From: Streptacidiphilus fuscans
GTDB lineage: Bacteria; Actinomycetota; Actinomycetes; Streptomycetales; Streptomycetaceae
Direction: 5' to 3'
NCBI RefSeq assembly: GCF_015690355.1
Contig: NZ_JADPRT010000006.1
Coordinates: 118,003-182,002 of the forward strand
Length of the DNA stretch: 64,000 nucleotides
Every line of letters begins with the position of its first letter. Within the stretch, counting starts at the first letter, position 1. The notes beneath the pieces are model-generated. The model had not been told where the DNA came from, did not search any database, and saw nothing but the letters and a program-made list of their open reading frames with translations. Of this stretch, positions 32,679 through 41,053 are shown one piece after another. The position numbers and the translations under genes are program-made.

Positions 32679-32680
32679 GC

Positions 32681-33064
32681 TCAGCCGCCCGTGCCCGTCA
32701 GGGCGACGATGCGGCTGTCGTAGCCCGGGCCGACGTCGGCGGTGAGGACCACGTCGGAGTGGTGGGTGTGGGAGTCGACGGTGATGTGGTGGTCGTCGCC
32801 GCAGACGCGGGTGACCATGTCGCTGCCGAAGTAGAGGCCGAGGTGCATCTGGACCGCCTTGAGGAGGACGCAGCCGTGGTCGCTGGTGACCTCACCCCGT
32901 AGGTGGAACGCGCCGTGGTCCCTGGTGACGAGCAGTCGGGCGTGTCCGCTGACGGAGGAGTCGCCGCTGTAGGCGTCCAGGGTGATCGTCTGGTGGTCCG
33001 GCGTGCGGGTGAGGGCGGTGCCCGCCAGCATGAGGACGCCGGCGGCGACAGCGTGGAGCTTCAT
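32681..33064 (-). CDS. Small secreted protein, unknown
   Basis: A 127-aa protein with a Sec signal peptide (MKLHAVAAGVLMLAGTALT). The mature part is beta-rich, with repeated His-Asp pairs (RDHGAFHLRGE, SDHGCVLLKA, GDDHHITVDSHTHHSD) and two cysteines that could form one disulfide. The His/Asp richness might bind metal, but that is only a suggestion. No family recognised. Convergent with the SRPBCC gene. Confidence 0.72.
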   Translation of the reverse strand: MKLHAVAAGVLMLAGTALTRTPDHQTITLDAYSGDSSVSGHARLLVTRDHGAFHLRGEVTSDHGCVLLKAVQMHLGLYFGSDMVTRVCGDDHHITVDSHTHHSDVVLTADVGPGYDSRIVALTGTGG

Positions 33065-33114
33065 GTTCCCTTCAACCGCGGGATCGGCCGCAGGTCACCG
33101 ACCACGGACCGGGA

Positions 33115-34026
33115 TCATCCGGATGGCCGCGCCCCCTGACGCTGGACCGCGCGGGCGCCCGCCGCGCAGGCGTGGACGGCGGCGCGGAGGGGGTCGGTCC
33201 CGGCGAGGCGGGCCGCCAGCAGCGCGCCCGCGAAGGCGTCACCCGCACCCGTCGTGTCGACGGCGGGTCGCTCCAACATCGGCGCGGGGACGCGGCCCAA
33301 CAGCCCCTCCGGACCGGCCAGCAGCGCGCCGCGCGGGCCCAGTTTCACCGCGACCAGGCTTCCCGTCCGCTCCGCGAGCAGCACTGCGGCGCGCTCGGGG
33401 TCGGTGGCGCCGCTGAGCAGTCGCGCCTCGTCGAGGTTGGGCAGCAGCACATCCGTCCCGGCGCCCACCAGTTCCAGAAAGCGTGCCGGTCCGAGCAGGC
33501 CCAACTCGCCTGCCGAGGCCGGGTCGACGCTGACGCCGAGCCCGCGCTCCCAAGCGCGTCGCAGCAGCAGTCGGGCCAACTCCCGCCCCGGCTCGGCGAA
33601 GAGGAGGTAGCCGGAGAGGTGCAGCCAGGCCGTGCCGTCGAGCAGGGCGTCGTCCCAGTCGGCGATGCCGAGGGCCGCGCTCGCGCCCCGGTCGTTGAGC
33701 ATGGTCCGCTCGCCCCGCTCGTCGACCAGGCAGACGACGACGGTGGTCGGCCGCTCCGCGTCGACGCGGAGTTCCGGCGTGACGCCGACGCGGCGCAGCT
33801 CGTCGCGGTGCCAGTCCGCCGACTCGCGGCCGACGCGGGCCAGCAGCGTGACCTCCGCGCCCGAATCGGCCGCCCAGGCGGCGACGTTGGCGGCCGAGCC
33901 GCCCGGGAGCAGCGCGATCGAGGCCGGGGTGTCGGTGGCGGGGGTCAGCCGTCCGGCGTGGACGGCGACGACGTCCGTGGCGAGGTCGCCCACGACCAGC
34001 AGCCGACCCGACGAACCCGGCGTCAC
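33115..34026 (-). CDS. psuK: Pseudouridine kinase / PfkB-family carbohydrate kinase
   Basis: A 303-aa kinase whose GTG start overlaps the stop of psuG (GTGA). PfkB features: RLLVVGDLATDVVAVHAG at the N-terminus, LLPGGSAANVAAWAADSGAEVTLLARVG (signature 1 region), PNLDEARLLSG and the C-terminal signature DTTGAGDAFAGALLAARLAG with the catalytic Asp. Next to psuG, the likely reaction is ATP-dependent phosphorylation of pseudouridine to pseudouridine 5'-phosphate. Substrate is assigned from gene context rather than from diagnostic residues. Confidence 0.87.
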   Translation of the reverse strand: MTPGSSGRLLVVGDLATDVVAVHAGRLTPATDTPASIALLPGGSAANVAAWAADSGAEVTLLARVGRESADWHRDELRRVGVTPELRVDAERPTTVVVCLVDERGERTMLNDRGASAALGIADWDDALLDGTAWLHLSGYLLFAEPGRELARLLLRRAWERGLGVSVDPASAGELGLLGPARFLELVGAGTDVLLPNLDEARLLSGATDPERAAVLLAERTGSLVAVKLGPRGALLAGPEGLLGRVPAPMLERPAVDTTGAGDAFAGALLAARLAGTDPLRAAVHACAAGARAVQRQGARPSG

Positions 34027-34985
34027 CGCTCCGCCGAGGCGGACGAGGCGTGCGAAGTGTCCGAGGCGTACGCGACGGCCACCGCCGTGGCCACCCGCAC
34101 GTTGCCGCGCACGGCGGCGAGGTTGGCTTCCAGCGACGCGCCGTGCGTGTGCTCGGCGAGGTAGGCGAGCAGGAACGGCGTGACCGCCTGCCCGGTGACG
34201 CCCTCTCGGCGGGCCGCGTCGAGGGCCTCGGCGAGGACCCGGTCGTGGAGGGCTGGGTCGAGCTGTTCGTCCGCCGCGACCGGGTTGGCCACGACCAGCG
34301 CGGACGAGGCGGTGCCGACCGCGTCCTGTGCCCGCATCACCGCAGCGACCTGGTCCGGCGACTCGGCGCGCCAGTCGACGGGCAGGCCGGAACTGCGCAG
34401 GTAGAAGCCGGGGAACAGGTCGGTGCGGTAGCCGATGACGCCGACGCTCAGCGTCTCCAGGCGTTGCAGCGTCGCGGGGACGTCGAGGATCGACTTGACC
34501 CCGGCGCAGACCACGGTGATCGGGGTCCGGGCCAGCAGCCCGAGATCGGCGGACTCGTCCTGGTCGGTGACCCACTCGCGGTGGACGCCACCGAGGCCGC
34601 CGGTCGCGAAGACGCGGATGCCCGCGCGCGCGGCGAGGTGGGCGGTGCCGGAGACGGTCGTCGCGCCGCTCTCCCCGAAGGCCAGCGCGGGCGCGAGGTC
34701 GCGGACGCCCAGCTTGCGAATGCCGTCCTGGAAGGCGATCCGCTCCAACTCGGCCTTGGCCAGGCCGATCCGGGCGCGTCCGTCGAGCACGGCCACGGTC
34801 GCGGGGACCGCTCCCCCGGCGCGGACCAGCGCCTCCAGCTCGTGTGCGAGCGCGAGGTTGCGCGGCCGGGGCAGGCCGTGGGCAATGATCGTCGACTCCA
34901 GCGCGACGACGGGCGCGCCGCGCTCCAGCGCGTCCCTGACCTCCGCGGAGAACTCCACAGCCTCGTGCGTCGCGTCGTTCGTCAT
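34023..34985 (-). CDS. psuG: Pseudouridine-5'-phosphate glycosidase
   Basis: Splits pseudouridine 5'-phosphate (C-C bond) into uracil and ribose 5-phosphate, allowing reuse of pseudouridine from RNA turnover. It has 320 aa, a normal length. Highly characteristic motifs: VVALESTIIAHGLPRPRNLALA, FATGGLGGVHREW, ITVVCAGVKSILDVPATLQRLET (with the catalytic-site Lys), VGVIGYRTDLFPGFYLRSSG and TPFLLAYLAEHTHGASLEANLA. psuK follows with overlapping codons, so the two are one operon. No pseudouridine transporter is adjacent; the EamA gene nearby is divergent and separately regulated. Confidence 0.95.
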   Translation of the reverse strand: MTNDATHEAVEFSAEVRDALERGAPVVALESTIIAHGLPRPRNLALAHELEALVRAGGAVPATVAVLDGRARIGLAKAELERIAFQDGIRKLGVRDLAPALAFGESGATTVSGTAHLAARAGIRVFATGGLGGVHREWVTDQDESADLGLLARTPITVVCAGVKSILDVPATLQRLETLSVGVIGYRTDLFPGFYLRSSGLPVDWRAESPDQVAAVMRAQDAVGTASSALVVANPVAADEQLDPALHDRVLAEALDAARREGVTGQAVTPFLLAYLAEHTHGASLEANLAAVRGNVRVATAVAVAYASDTSHASSASAER

Positions 34986-35037
34986 GGTGGTGATCCTGAC
35001 CGGTCGGTCCCGGCCCGAAACCCTCCGGCGTCACACG

Positions 35038-35934
35038 CTAACGCGCGTAGAGCTCGGCGAGCAGCGCGACGACGTCGTGGGTGGCCGGATGCGGGTCGCT
35101 GCGCCGCCAGATCAGGTGGACCGGGACCGGCGGCGCGTCGCGGACGCGGCGGTAGGCGATGCCGTCGCGCCGGTACTGGGCCACCGTGCCCTCCGGGGTG
35201 AGGCCGACACAGCGGCCGGTGGCGATGGCGGCGAGCCAGTCGTCGATGTCGCGGGTGTGCTCCAGCCGGGGGCGCTCGCCCTCGGGCCACAGGTCGGCGG
35301 TGGTGGTGCCGGTGCGGCGGTCCACGACGAGGGTGCGGGAGCGGAAGTCGTCCAGCAGCACCGTGCGCCGCGCGGCCCACGGGTCGTCGGCGGCCATGGC
35401 GCAGTAGCGGCGCTCCTGCCCGACCAGCGCGTTGGCGTGGTGGCGGGCGTCGACGGCGGTGCGGATGACGGCGAGGTCGCAGAGCCCCTCGTCCAGTCCG
35501 CCGGTGGCGGTGTTGCTGCGCACCAGCTGGAGTTCGACGTCGGGTCGGGCGCGCGCCCAGCGGCGTTGGAACTCGGCGGTGTGGCGGCCCATCGCCGACC
35601 AGGCGTGCCCGATCCGGAGCCGGGTGTGGCCGGTGGCGACCTCGGCGAGCAGGTCGTCCGCCTCCGCGAGCAGGTGCCGGGCGCGGCCGAGGACCCGCGT
35701 GCAGGCGGCGGTCGGCGTGACCGATCGGCTGGTGCGATGGAGCAGACGCACGCCGAGGACCTGTTCCAGGGACTGGATCGTGCGGGAGACGGCGGCCTGG
35801 GAGAGACCGAGTTCGGCCGCCGCGTCGGTGAAGCCGCCCGCGTCGACGACGGCCACCAGGCAGCGCAGGTGCCGGAGTTCGAGGCTGCCGCCGCGTTCTG
35901 CCTTGGTTCCGTCGGCTGCGCCCGTTCGATCCAT
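35038..35934 (-). CDS. LysR-family transcriptional regulator
   Basis: A 298-aa regulator. The winged helix is LELRHLRCLVAVVDAGGFTDAAAELGLSQAAVSRTIQSLEQVLG-type sequence (about residues 17-60), fully canonical. The C-terminal periplasmic-binding-like effector domain follows (TRLRIGHAWSAMGRHTAEF). The ATG at 35934 is used; a start nearer LELRHL is possible. It is divergent from an EamA transporter with ATGCAT dyads between them, so it probably controls that gene and itself. Confidence 0.92.
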   Translation of the reverse strand: MDRTGAADGTKAERGGSLELRHLRCLVAVVDAGGFTDAAAELGLSQAAVSRTIQSLEQVLGVRLLHRTSRSVTPTAACTRVLGRARHLLAEADDLLAEVATGHTRLRIGHAWSAMGRHTAEFQRRWARARPDVELQLVRSNTATGGLDEGLCDLAVIRTAVDARHHANALVGQERRYCAMAADDPWAARRTVLLDDFRSRTLVVDRRTGTTTADLWPEGERPRLEHTRDIDDWLAAIATGRCVGLTPEGTVAQYRRDGIAYRRVRDAPPVPVHLIWRRSDPHPATHDVVALLAELYAR

Positions 35935-35960
35935 GCGTCCAGCGTATCAATTGGCCGATC

Positions 35961-35980
35961 CATGCATTTTGTGCATGCAT
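35961..35980. promoter_or_regulatory. Paired ATGCAT dyads in the LysR/EamA divergent promoter
   Basis: ATGCAT occurs at 35962-35967 and 35975-35980, 13 bp apart, within an AT-rich stretch 24-42 bp upstream of the EamA start. Position and symmetry suit a LysR-type binding site. Confidence 0.5.
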
Positions 35981-36003
35981 CAAGCGGGTGCATGGTCGAT
36001 GAC

Positions 36004-36933
36004 ATGGCGACGCAGACGAGCAGGGCGGCGACGGGGCTCGGCGACCCGCGAACGGGGAGTGCGCAGGCAGGGAGTGCGCAGGCGGGTCAACTGGTCGGAA
36101 CGGCAACGATGCTGGGCAGCGCGCTGTCCAACCAGGTCGGCGCGGCCGTGGCGGCGACGGCCTTCCCCGCGATCGGGCCGGCGGGGGTGGTCGCGGTGCG
36201 GCAGTGGGTGGCGGCCGTCGTGCTGGTCGCCGCCGGACGGCCGCAGCTGCGGTCGTTCACGCGGGCGCAGTGGTGGCCGATCCTGGGCCTGGCCGTGGTG
36301 TTCGCGACGATGAACCTGTCGCTCTACACGGCGATCGACCGGATCGGGCTGGGCCTGGCGGTGACGCTGGAGTTCCTCGGGCCGCTCGCCGTCGCGCTCG
36401 CGGGTTCGCGGCGCGCGATCGACCTCGGCTGCGGGCTGGTCGCCGGTGCGGCGGCGGTGGTGCTGGCGCGTCCGCAGCCGTCGACGGATTACCTCGGGAT
36501 CGGGCTGGGGCTGCTCGCGGCGGCGTGCTGGGCCTCGTACATCCTGCTCAACCGGACGCTCGGGCAACGCGTCCCTGGCGCGCAGGGGTCCGCCGCGGCG
36601 GCGCTGGTCTCGGCGCTGCTCTACGTTCCGGTGGGTGCGGTGGTGCTGGTCCACCATCACGCGTCCGGGGGCGCGTTGGCGCGGGCGGGGGTCGCGGGCG
36701 TGCTGGCGTCCGCGGTGCCGTTCCTGGCCGACCTGTTCGCGCTGCGCCGGGTGCCGACGCGGTTCTTCGGGCTCTTCATGAGCGTCAATCCGGTGTTCGC
36801 GGCGCTGGTCGGGCTGGTGGTGCTGGGTCAGTCGCTCGGCTGGGTGGAGTGCGTCGCCATCGCGGCGATCGTGGCGGCCAACGCGACCGCCAGCGTGGCC
36901 TCGCTGCTGTCAGGACGACACCGAACAGCTTGA
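36004..36933 (+). CDS. EamA/RhaT-family metabolite exporter
   Basis: A 309-aa protein with about ten TM helices in two EamA repeats, from the ATG at 36004 (an in-frame ATG at 35992 is an alternative). The cytosolic N-terminus has a small repeat (GSAQAGSAQAG). Family features are VVAVRQWVAAVVLVAAGRPQL, LYTAIDRIGLGLAVTLEFLGPLAVAL and, in repeat two, FALRRVPTRFFGLFMSVNPVFAALVGLVVLGQSL. Such carriers export amino acids or other metabolites (RhtA-like). Controlled by the divergent LysR protein (inferred). Confidence 0.9.
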   Translation: MATQTSRAATGLGDPRTGSAQAGSAQAGQLVGTATMLGSALSNQVGAAVAATAFPAIGPAGVVAVRQWVAAVVLVAAGRPQLRSFTRAQWWPILGLAVVFATMNLSLYTAIDRIGLGLAVTLEFLGPLAVALAGSRRAIDLGCGLVAGAAAVVLARPQPSTDYLGIGLGLLAAACWASYILLNRTLGQRVPGAQGSAAAALVSALLYVPVGAVVLVHHHASGGALARAGVAGVLASAVPFLADLFALRRVPTRFFGLFMSVNPVFAALVGLVVLGQSLGWVECVAIAAIVAANATASVASLLSGRHRTA

Positions 36934-36960
36934 CAATATTAGGTTAGGCTAACCTAAGTT
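36930..36960 (+). promoter_or_regulatory. Iron box (DmdR/IdeR operator) with promoter for the siderophore ATPase gene
   Basis: TTAGGTTAGGCTAACCTAA at 36939-36957 matches the 19-bp actinobacterial iron-box consensus almost exactly. A perfect -35 TTGACA (36930-36935) and TAAGTT (36955-36960) as -10 bracket it, so Fe2+-bound DmdR would block the promoter. The ATG follows at 36967, giving a leaderless or nearly leaderless mRNA. Confidence 0.9.
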
Positions 36961-36966
36961 AGTTGC

Positions 36967-37857
36967 ATGCTAGAGACCCGCGCGCTCCGCCTCGACTACG
37001 GCGGCCCGCGCCGCCGCCCCGCCGCGACACGCCCCGGAGCAGGCCGACCCGACGCACCGTCAGCGGTGGTCGCGGACCTGGACCTGCGGCTGCCCGAGGG
37101 CGCGGTGACCGCGATCATCGGCCCGAACGGTTGCGGCAAGTCGACGCTGCTGCGCGGCCTGGCCCGGCTGCTGCGGCCCAGCGCCGGATCGGTGCTGCTG
37201 GACGGCGCGGACCTGCACCGACTGCCCTCGCGCGAGCTGGCCCGCCGCCTGGGCCTGCTGCCGCAGCAGCCCACGGCGCCGGACGGGATCACGGTCGAGG
37301 GCCTGGTCCGGCTCGGCCGCCATCCGCACCAGGGCCTCTTCAGTCCGTGGACCGGCGCCGATCAGGACGCCGTCGACCAGGCGCTGGCGCAGACCGGGAC
37401 GGCCGAGCTGCGCGACCGCCTGGTGGACGAGCTCAGCGGCGGCCAGCGTCAGCGCGCCTGGATCGCGCTGACGCTGGCCCAGCAGACCGAACTGCTGCTG
37501 CTCGACGAGCCGACCACCTTCCTCGACCTGCGCCACCAGTTGGAGGTGCTCGACCTGGTCGCCCGGCTCCAGCGCGAGTCCGGCCGGACCGTCGTCGCCG
37601 TCCTGCACGACCTGGGGCAGGCTGCCCGGTACGCCGACCACCTGGTGGTGCTGGAACAGGGTCGGCTCGCCGCCGCGGGCGCACCGGCGGAGGTCCTCAC
37701 CGCCGAACTGGTGGCGCGGGTCTTCGGCGTGGAGTGCCGGATCGTGCCCGACCCGGAGTCCGGCACCCCGCTCGTCGTCCCAGCCGCCCGCCACGGTGCG
37801 CGCCGAGCGGCGGGGACGTCGAACACCGAGCCCGCTCAGGCCGCCGCGCGGCGTTGA
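36967..37857 (+). CDS. Fe3+-siderophore ABC transporter ATP-binding protein (FecE/FepC type)
   Basis: A 296-aa ATPase powering ferri-siderophore import. Walker A IIGPNGCGKSTLLRGLARLL (about residues 53-72), Q-loop LLPQQPTAPDG, signature DELSGGQRQRAWIALTLAQQT, Walker B LLLLDEPTTFLDLRHQ and switch His VLHDLGQAARYAD are complete. FecE-type markers are LGRHPHQGLFSPW and the PAEVLTAELVARVFGVE tail. Separately transcribed under its own iron box, convergent with the permease genes; the 3' end overlaps the first permease by 22 bp. Confidence 0.94.
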   Translation: MLETRALRLDYGGPRRRPAATRPGAGRPDAPSAVVADLDLRLPEGAVTAIIGPNGCGKSTLLRGLARLLRPSAGSVLLDGADLHRLPSRELARRLGLLPQQPTAPDGITVEGLVRLGRHPHQGLFSPWTGADQDAVDQALAQTGTAELRDRLVDELSGGQRQRAWIALTLAQQTELLLLDEPTTFLDLRHQLEVLDLVARLQRESGRTVVAVLHDLGQAARYADHLVVLEQGRLAAAGAPAEVLTAELVARVFGVECRIVPDPESGTPLVVPAARHGARRAAGTSNTEPAQAAARR

Positions 37858-38843
37858 GTCGCCAGCAGCCAGACCAGGTACCCGCCGCCCAGCAGCCCGG
37901 TCACCACCCCCGCGGGGAGTTGGTGGCCGGGCACCAGCCGTTGCGCCGCCCAGTCCGCGAGCACCAGCAGCACCGCGCCCGTCGCGGTCGACGACAGCAG
38001 GTTGGGACCGGGCGCGCGGGTCAGCCGGCGGGCCACCTGCGGTGCCGTCAGCGCGACGAAGGCCACAGGGCCGACGGCGGCAGCCGCTGTCGCCGCGAGC
38101 AGCAGCGCGGCCACGAGCAGCGTCCGTCGCGTGCGTTCGGCGGGGACGCCGAGCGCGGTGGCGGCGTCGTCGCCGAGTTCCAGCAGCCGCAGCGCGCGGC
38201 CGTGGCCGAGGCAGACGACGGGTCCGAGCAGCCCGAGCACGACCAGCAGCAGCACCGCGCCGCTCCAGTCCGCACCGTCCAGGCTCCCGGTGAGCCAGAG
38301 CATCGCCCGTGCGGCGTCCGTCAGCTGACCACGCGTCAGCAGATAGCCGTTGACGCCGGTCAGGATCGCGCCGACCGCGATGCCGACCAGGACGAGCTGC
38401 TGCCTCCCCCGCCCGGCGAGCAGCACCACCGATCCACCCGCCACCAGCGTGCCGGCCACGGCACCAAACGGGACGGCGAGCGCCCCACCGCCGAACAGGA
38501 CGATCGCGCTCAACGCACCGGTGGCCGCGCCCTGGGTGAAGCCGAGTACGTCCGGGCTGCCCAGCGGGTTGCGCACCAGCGACTGGAACACCGCGCCGGA
38601 GAGCGCCAACGCCGCTCCGGCGAGCAGCGCGGTCAGCACGCGCGGCAGGCGCAGCTGCCAGACGATGAAGTGTGCGCTCGGATCGCTCGTCGCGTTCGCG
38701 CCGAGAAGGCTGCGCAGCACGTCGAGCGGCCCGATCGGGACGTCCCCGCCGCCCAGCGCCAGCACGGCGACGGCGAGAGCGGCCAGGCAGAGCAGCGCGG
38801 TCACGGTCCGCGCGCGCCGCGTCAGGCCCTCGGTGCGCCTCAT
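37836..38843 (-). CDS. FecCD-type iron-siderophore ABC permease (second gene of pair)
   Basis: A 335-aa permease with about 9-10 TM helices. Conserved FecCD elements: LRLPRVLTALLAGAALALSGAVFQSLVRNPLGSPDVLGFTQGA-type sequence (about residues 65-107), WLTGSLDGADW, the coupling-helix loop GDDAATALGVPAERTRR and a VAFVALTAPQVARRLTR motif equivalent to FVGLVAPH. Start overlaps the stop of the other permease (ATGA), so the two are made together as a heterodimer. Confidence 0.93.
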   Translation of the reverse strand: MRRTEGLTRRARTVTALLCLAALAVAVLALGGGDVPIGPLDVLRSLLGANATSDPSAHFIVWQLRLPRVLTALLAGAALALSGAVFQSLVRNPLGSPDVLGFTQGAATGALSAIVLFGGGALAVPFGAVAGTLVAGGSVVLLAGRGRQQLVLVGIAVGAILTGVNGYLLTRGQLTDAARAMLWLTGSLDGADWSGAVLLLVVLGLLGPVVCLGHGRALRLLELGDDAATALGVPAERTRRTLLVAALLLAATAAAAVGPVAFVALTAPQVARRLTRAPGPNLLSSTATGAVLLVLADWAAQRLVPGHQLPAGVVTGLLGGGYLVWLLATQRRAAA

Positions 38844-39883
38844 GCGTCACCCCGGCGGGCGCGCAGCAGGTTGAGCAGCAGCAGGCCGCCCACCACGGCC
38901 GTCACCACACCGACCTGGAGTTCGCCGGGGCGGGCCACCAGGCGGCCGAGGACGTCGGCGGCCAGCAGCAGGCACGGGCCAGCCACCACGCAGTAGGGCA
39001 GCAGCCGTCGCGGGTCAGGACCGGTGAACCGCTCGACCAGATGCGGCGTCAGCAGCCCGACGAAGACGATCGGCCCGCACGCCGCCGTGGCTGCGCCGCA
39101 CAGCAGCGTCACGGACACGACCGCTCCCGCCCGGGTCGCGGTGAGGCGGGAGCCGAGGGCGCGGGCCGTGTCCTCGCCGAGGGCGAGCGCGCCGAGCGGA
39201 CGGGCCAGCAGCAGCGCGAGCACCAGTCCGGCGACGACGAACGGCGCGAGCGCGGCGACCGTGCCGAGCTCGGCGGAGGCGAGCGAGCCGACGGTCCAGA
39301 ACCGCATCCGGTCCAAGGCGTCGCTGTCGAGCAGCTCGACGGCGCTGACGTAGGAGTAGAGCGCGGCGTTGACCGCCGTCCCCGACAGCACCAGTCGGGC
39401 GGGGGTGGCGGCGCGACCGCCGCCGACGGCGTAGACGAGCACGGCGACCCCCGCCGCCCCGGCGAAGGCGAACCAGACCGCCCCGGCGAAGCCTTCGAGG
39501 CCGAGGACGGCGGACGCGGTGACGACGGCCGCCGAGGCACCGGCGTTGATGCCGAGCAGTCCCGGGTCGGCCAACGGATTCCGGGTCAGCGCGCGCATCA
39601 CTCCCCCGGCCGTCCCGAGCGCCGCGCCCGCCAGCAGCCCGAGCAGAGTGCGCGGCAGCCGCAGGCCGTGGACGACGTCGTACGCGGGCGAGGCGGGATC
39701 GGTGAGGCCCTGCCAGACCGCCTGCGGGGAGAGCGCCCGCGCCCCGAGCGCCAGCGAGAGGACCATCACGGCCGCCAGCACCGCCGCGGCGAGCAGTGCC
39801 CGGGTGAGACGCGGCACGGGCGATGAGGGCGGGTCAGCCGTGGCGGGTGTCAGGGCCGACGGAGCCGACGGGGCCATGGTCAT
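38840..39883 (-). CDS. FecCD-type iron-siderophore ABC permease (first gene of pair)
   Basis: A 347-aa permease. The ATG at 39883 is chosen because GAGGAGG ends 6 nt upstream; the ATG at 39898 lies upstream of that ribosome-binding site. FecCD motifs: LRLPRTLLGLLAGAALGTAGGVMRALTRNPLADPGLLGINAGAS-type sequence (about residues 75-118), RFWTVGSLASAE, GEDTARALGSRLTATR and IVFVGLLTPHLVERFTGPDPR. It is divergent from the binding-protein gene with an iron box in the 120-bp gap, so both directions should be iron-repressed. Confidence 0.93.
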   Translation of the reverse strand: MTMAPSAPSALTPATADPPSSPVPRLTRALLAAAVLAAVMVLSLALGARALSPQAVWQGLTDPASPAYDVVHGLRLPRTLLGLLAGAALGTAGGVMRALTRNPLADPGLLGINAGASAAVVTASAVLGLEGFAGAVWFAFAGAAGVAVLVYAVGGGRAATPARLVLSGTAVNAALYSYVSAVELLDSDALDRMRFWTVGSLASAELGTVAALAPFVVAGLVLALLLARPLGALALGEDTARALGSRLTATRAGAVVSVTLLCGAATAACGPIVFVGLLTPHLVERFTGPDPRRLLPYCVVAGPCLLLAADVLGRLVARPGELQVGVVTAVVGGLLLLNLLRARRGDA

Positions 39884-39923
39884 CGAGGTCCTCCTCAAGG
39901 GCGGCGGCAGAGCCGAAGGAAAC

Positions 39924-39942
39924 TTAGGTTAGGCTACCCTAA
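39924..39942. promoter_or_regulatory. Iron box between siderophore permease and binding-protein genes
   Basis: TTAGGTTAGGCTACCCTAA is a near-perfect 19-bp DmdR/IdeR operator. It is placed to repress both the divergent permease pair and the desEFAB-CD operon when iron is plentiful. Confidence 0.9.
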
Positions 39943-40003
39943 GTTGACCTTGGCAAGGGGCTCTCCCCGCCCCTCCCTGAAACCTCGAACCACCAGGACT
40001 GCC

Positions 40004-41053
40004 ATGCCACTTCACCCATCCCGCCGCTCCCTGCTCGCCGCCGGCGGCGTCGCCGGACTCGGCGCTCTCCTGGCCGCCTGCGGCTCCGGCGGCCCCTCCC
40101 CGCAGTCCGTTGGAAGCGACGGAAACTCCGGAAGTTCCGGAAGCTCCGGCGGCTCGGCCGGCTCGTGGACGTTCACCGACGACCGGGGCACACGCGTCGC
40201 GCTCCCCGCGCGCCCGAGCCGCGTCGTCGCCTACACCGGCACCGCCGCCGCACTCCACGACTTCGGGGTGACCGACCGGATCGTCGGCGTCTTCGGCCCG
40301 ACCAGGCTCGCCGACGGCAGGCCCGATCCGATGGCCGGAAACCTCGACCTCGCCAAGGTGACGGTTCTCGGCAACGCCTGGGGCGAGTTCGACCTGGAGA
40401 AGTACGCCGCGCTGCGCCCGCAACTGCTGGTCACCGACATGTGGGTGCCCAAGCAGCTCTGGTACGTCCCGGACGCGAGCAAGACCACGATCGCCGCGCT
40501 GGCCCCCACCGCCGGGATCACCATCGCCAAGATCCAGCTGCCCGAACCACTCAGCCGCCACGAGCAGTTGGCGGGCCTGCTGGGGGCGGACCTCACCGCG
40601 AGCGCCGTGGTCGCCGCCAAGCAGCGGTTCCAGCAGGCCGTGGAGACGGTCCGTCAGGCAGGCAAGGCCAAGCGCGGGTTGCGGGTGATGGCCGCGTCCG
40701 CCAGCGCCGACCTGCTCTACGTCTCGGATCCGGGCGTCTATCCCGACCTCAGCTACTACCGCAGCCTGGGCGTCGAGCTGGTCACCCCGGCCAAGGTCCA
40801 GGGCGGCTTCTTCGAGCCGCTGAGCTGGGAGAACGCCGACCGGTACGCGGCCGACCTGATCCTGCTGGACAGCCGCAGCTCCGCGCTGCAGCCGAAGGAC
40901 CTCGCCGCCAAGCCGACCTGGCAGCAACTCCCGGCCGTCAAGGCGGGTCAGGTCATCCCCTGGCTCAGCGAGGTGCGGTTCTCCTACGCGGGCTGCGCGC
41001 CGCTGATCGAGCAGCTCGCCGCGGCACTCGACCGCGCGAAGCGGGTGGCCTGA
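40004..41053 (+). CDS. desE: Ferri-siderophore-binding lipoprotein (DesE type)
   Basis: A 349-aa lipoprotein that captures ferric siderophore outside the membrane. Start at the ATG 40004 with AGGA upstream; the longer GTG frame begins inside the iron-box region. Lipobox LLAAC with Cys near residue 26, preceded by a twin-Arg SRRSLLAAGG that may direct Tat export. After a Gly/Ser linker comes the PeriBP fold: WTFTDDRGTRVALPARPSRVVAY, LLVTDMWVPKQLW and LRVMAASASADLLYVSDPG. Position immediately upstream of a reductase and desA-B-C/D matches the desEFABCD order of Streptomyces. Confidence 0.92.
   Translation: MPLHPSRRSLLAAGGVAGLGALLAACGSGGPSPQSVGSDGNSGSSGSSGGSAGSWTFTDDRGTRVALPARPSRVVAYTGTAAALHDFGVTDRIVGVFGPTRLADGRPDPMAGNLDLAKVTVLGNAWGEFDLEKYAALRPQLLVTDMWVPKQLWYVPDASKTTIAALAPTAGITIAKIQLPEPLSRHEQLAGLLGADLTASAVVAAKQRFQQAVETVRQAGKAKRGLRVMAASASADLLYVSDPGVYPDLSYYRSLGVELVTPAKVQGGFFEPLSWENADRYAADLILLDSRSSALQPKDLAAKPTWQQLPAVKAGQVIPWLSEVRFSYAGCAPLIEQLAAALDRAKRVA

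Noticed and set aside
39944..40003. GTG 39944 as start of the siderophore-binding protein
   Set aside because: It would place an extra 20 residues before a perfect lipoprotein signal sequence and sits just behind the iron box.
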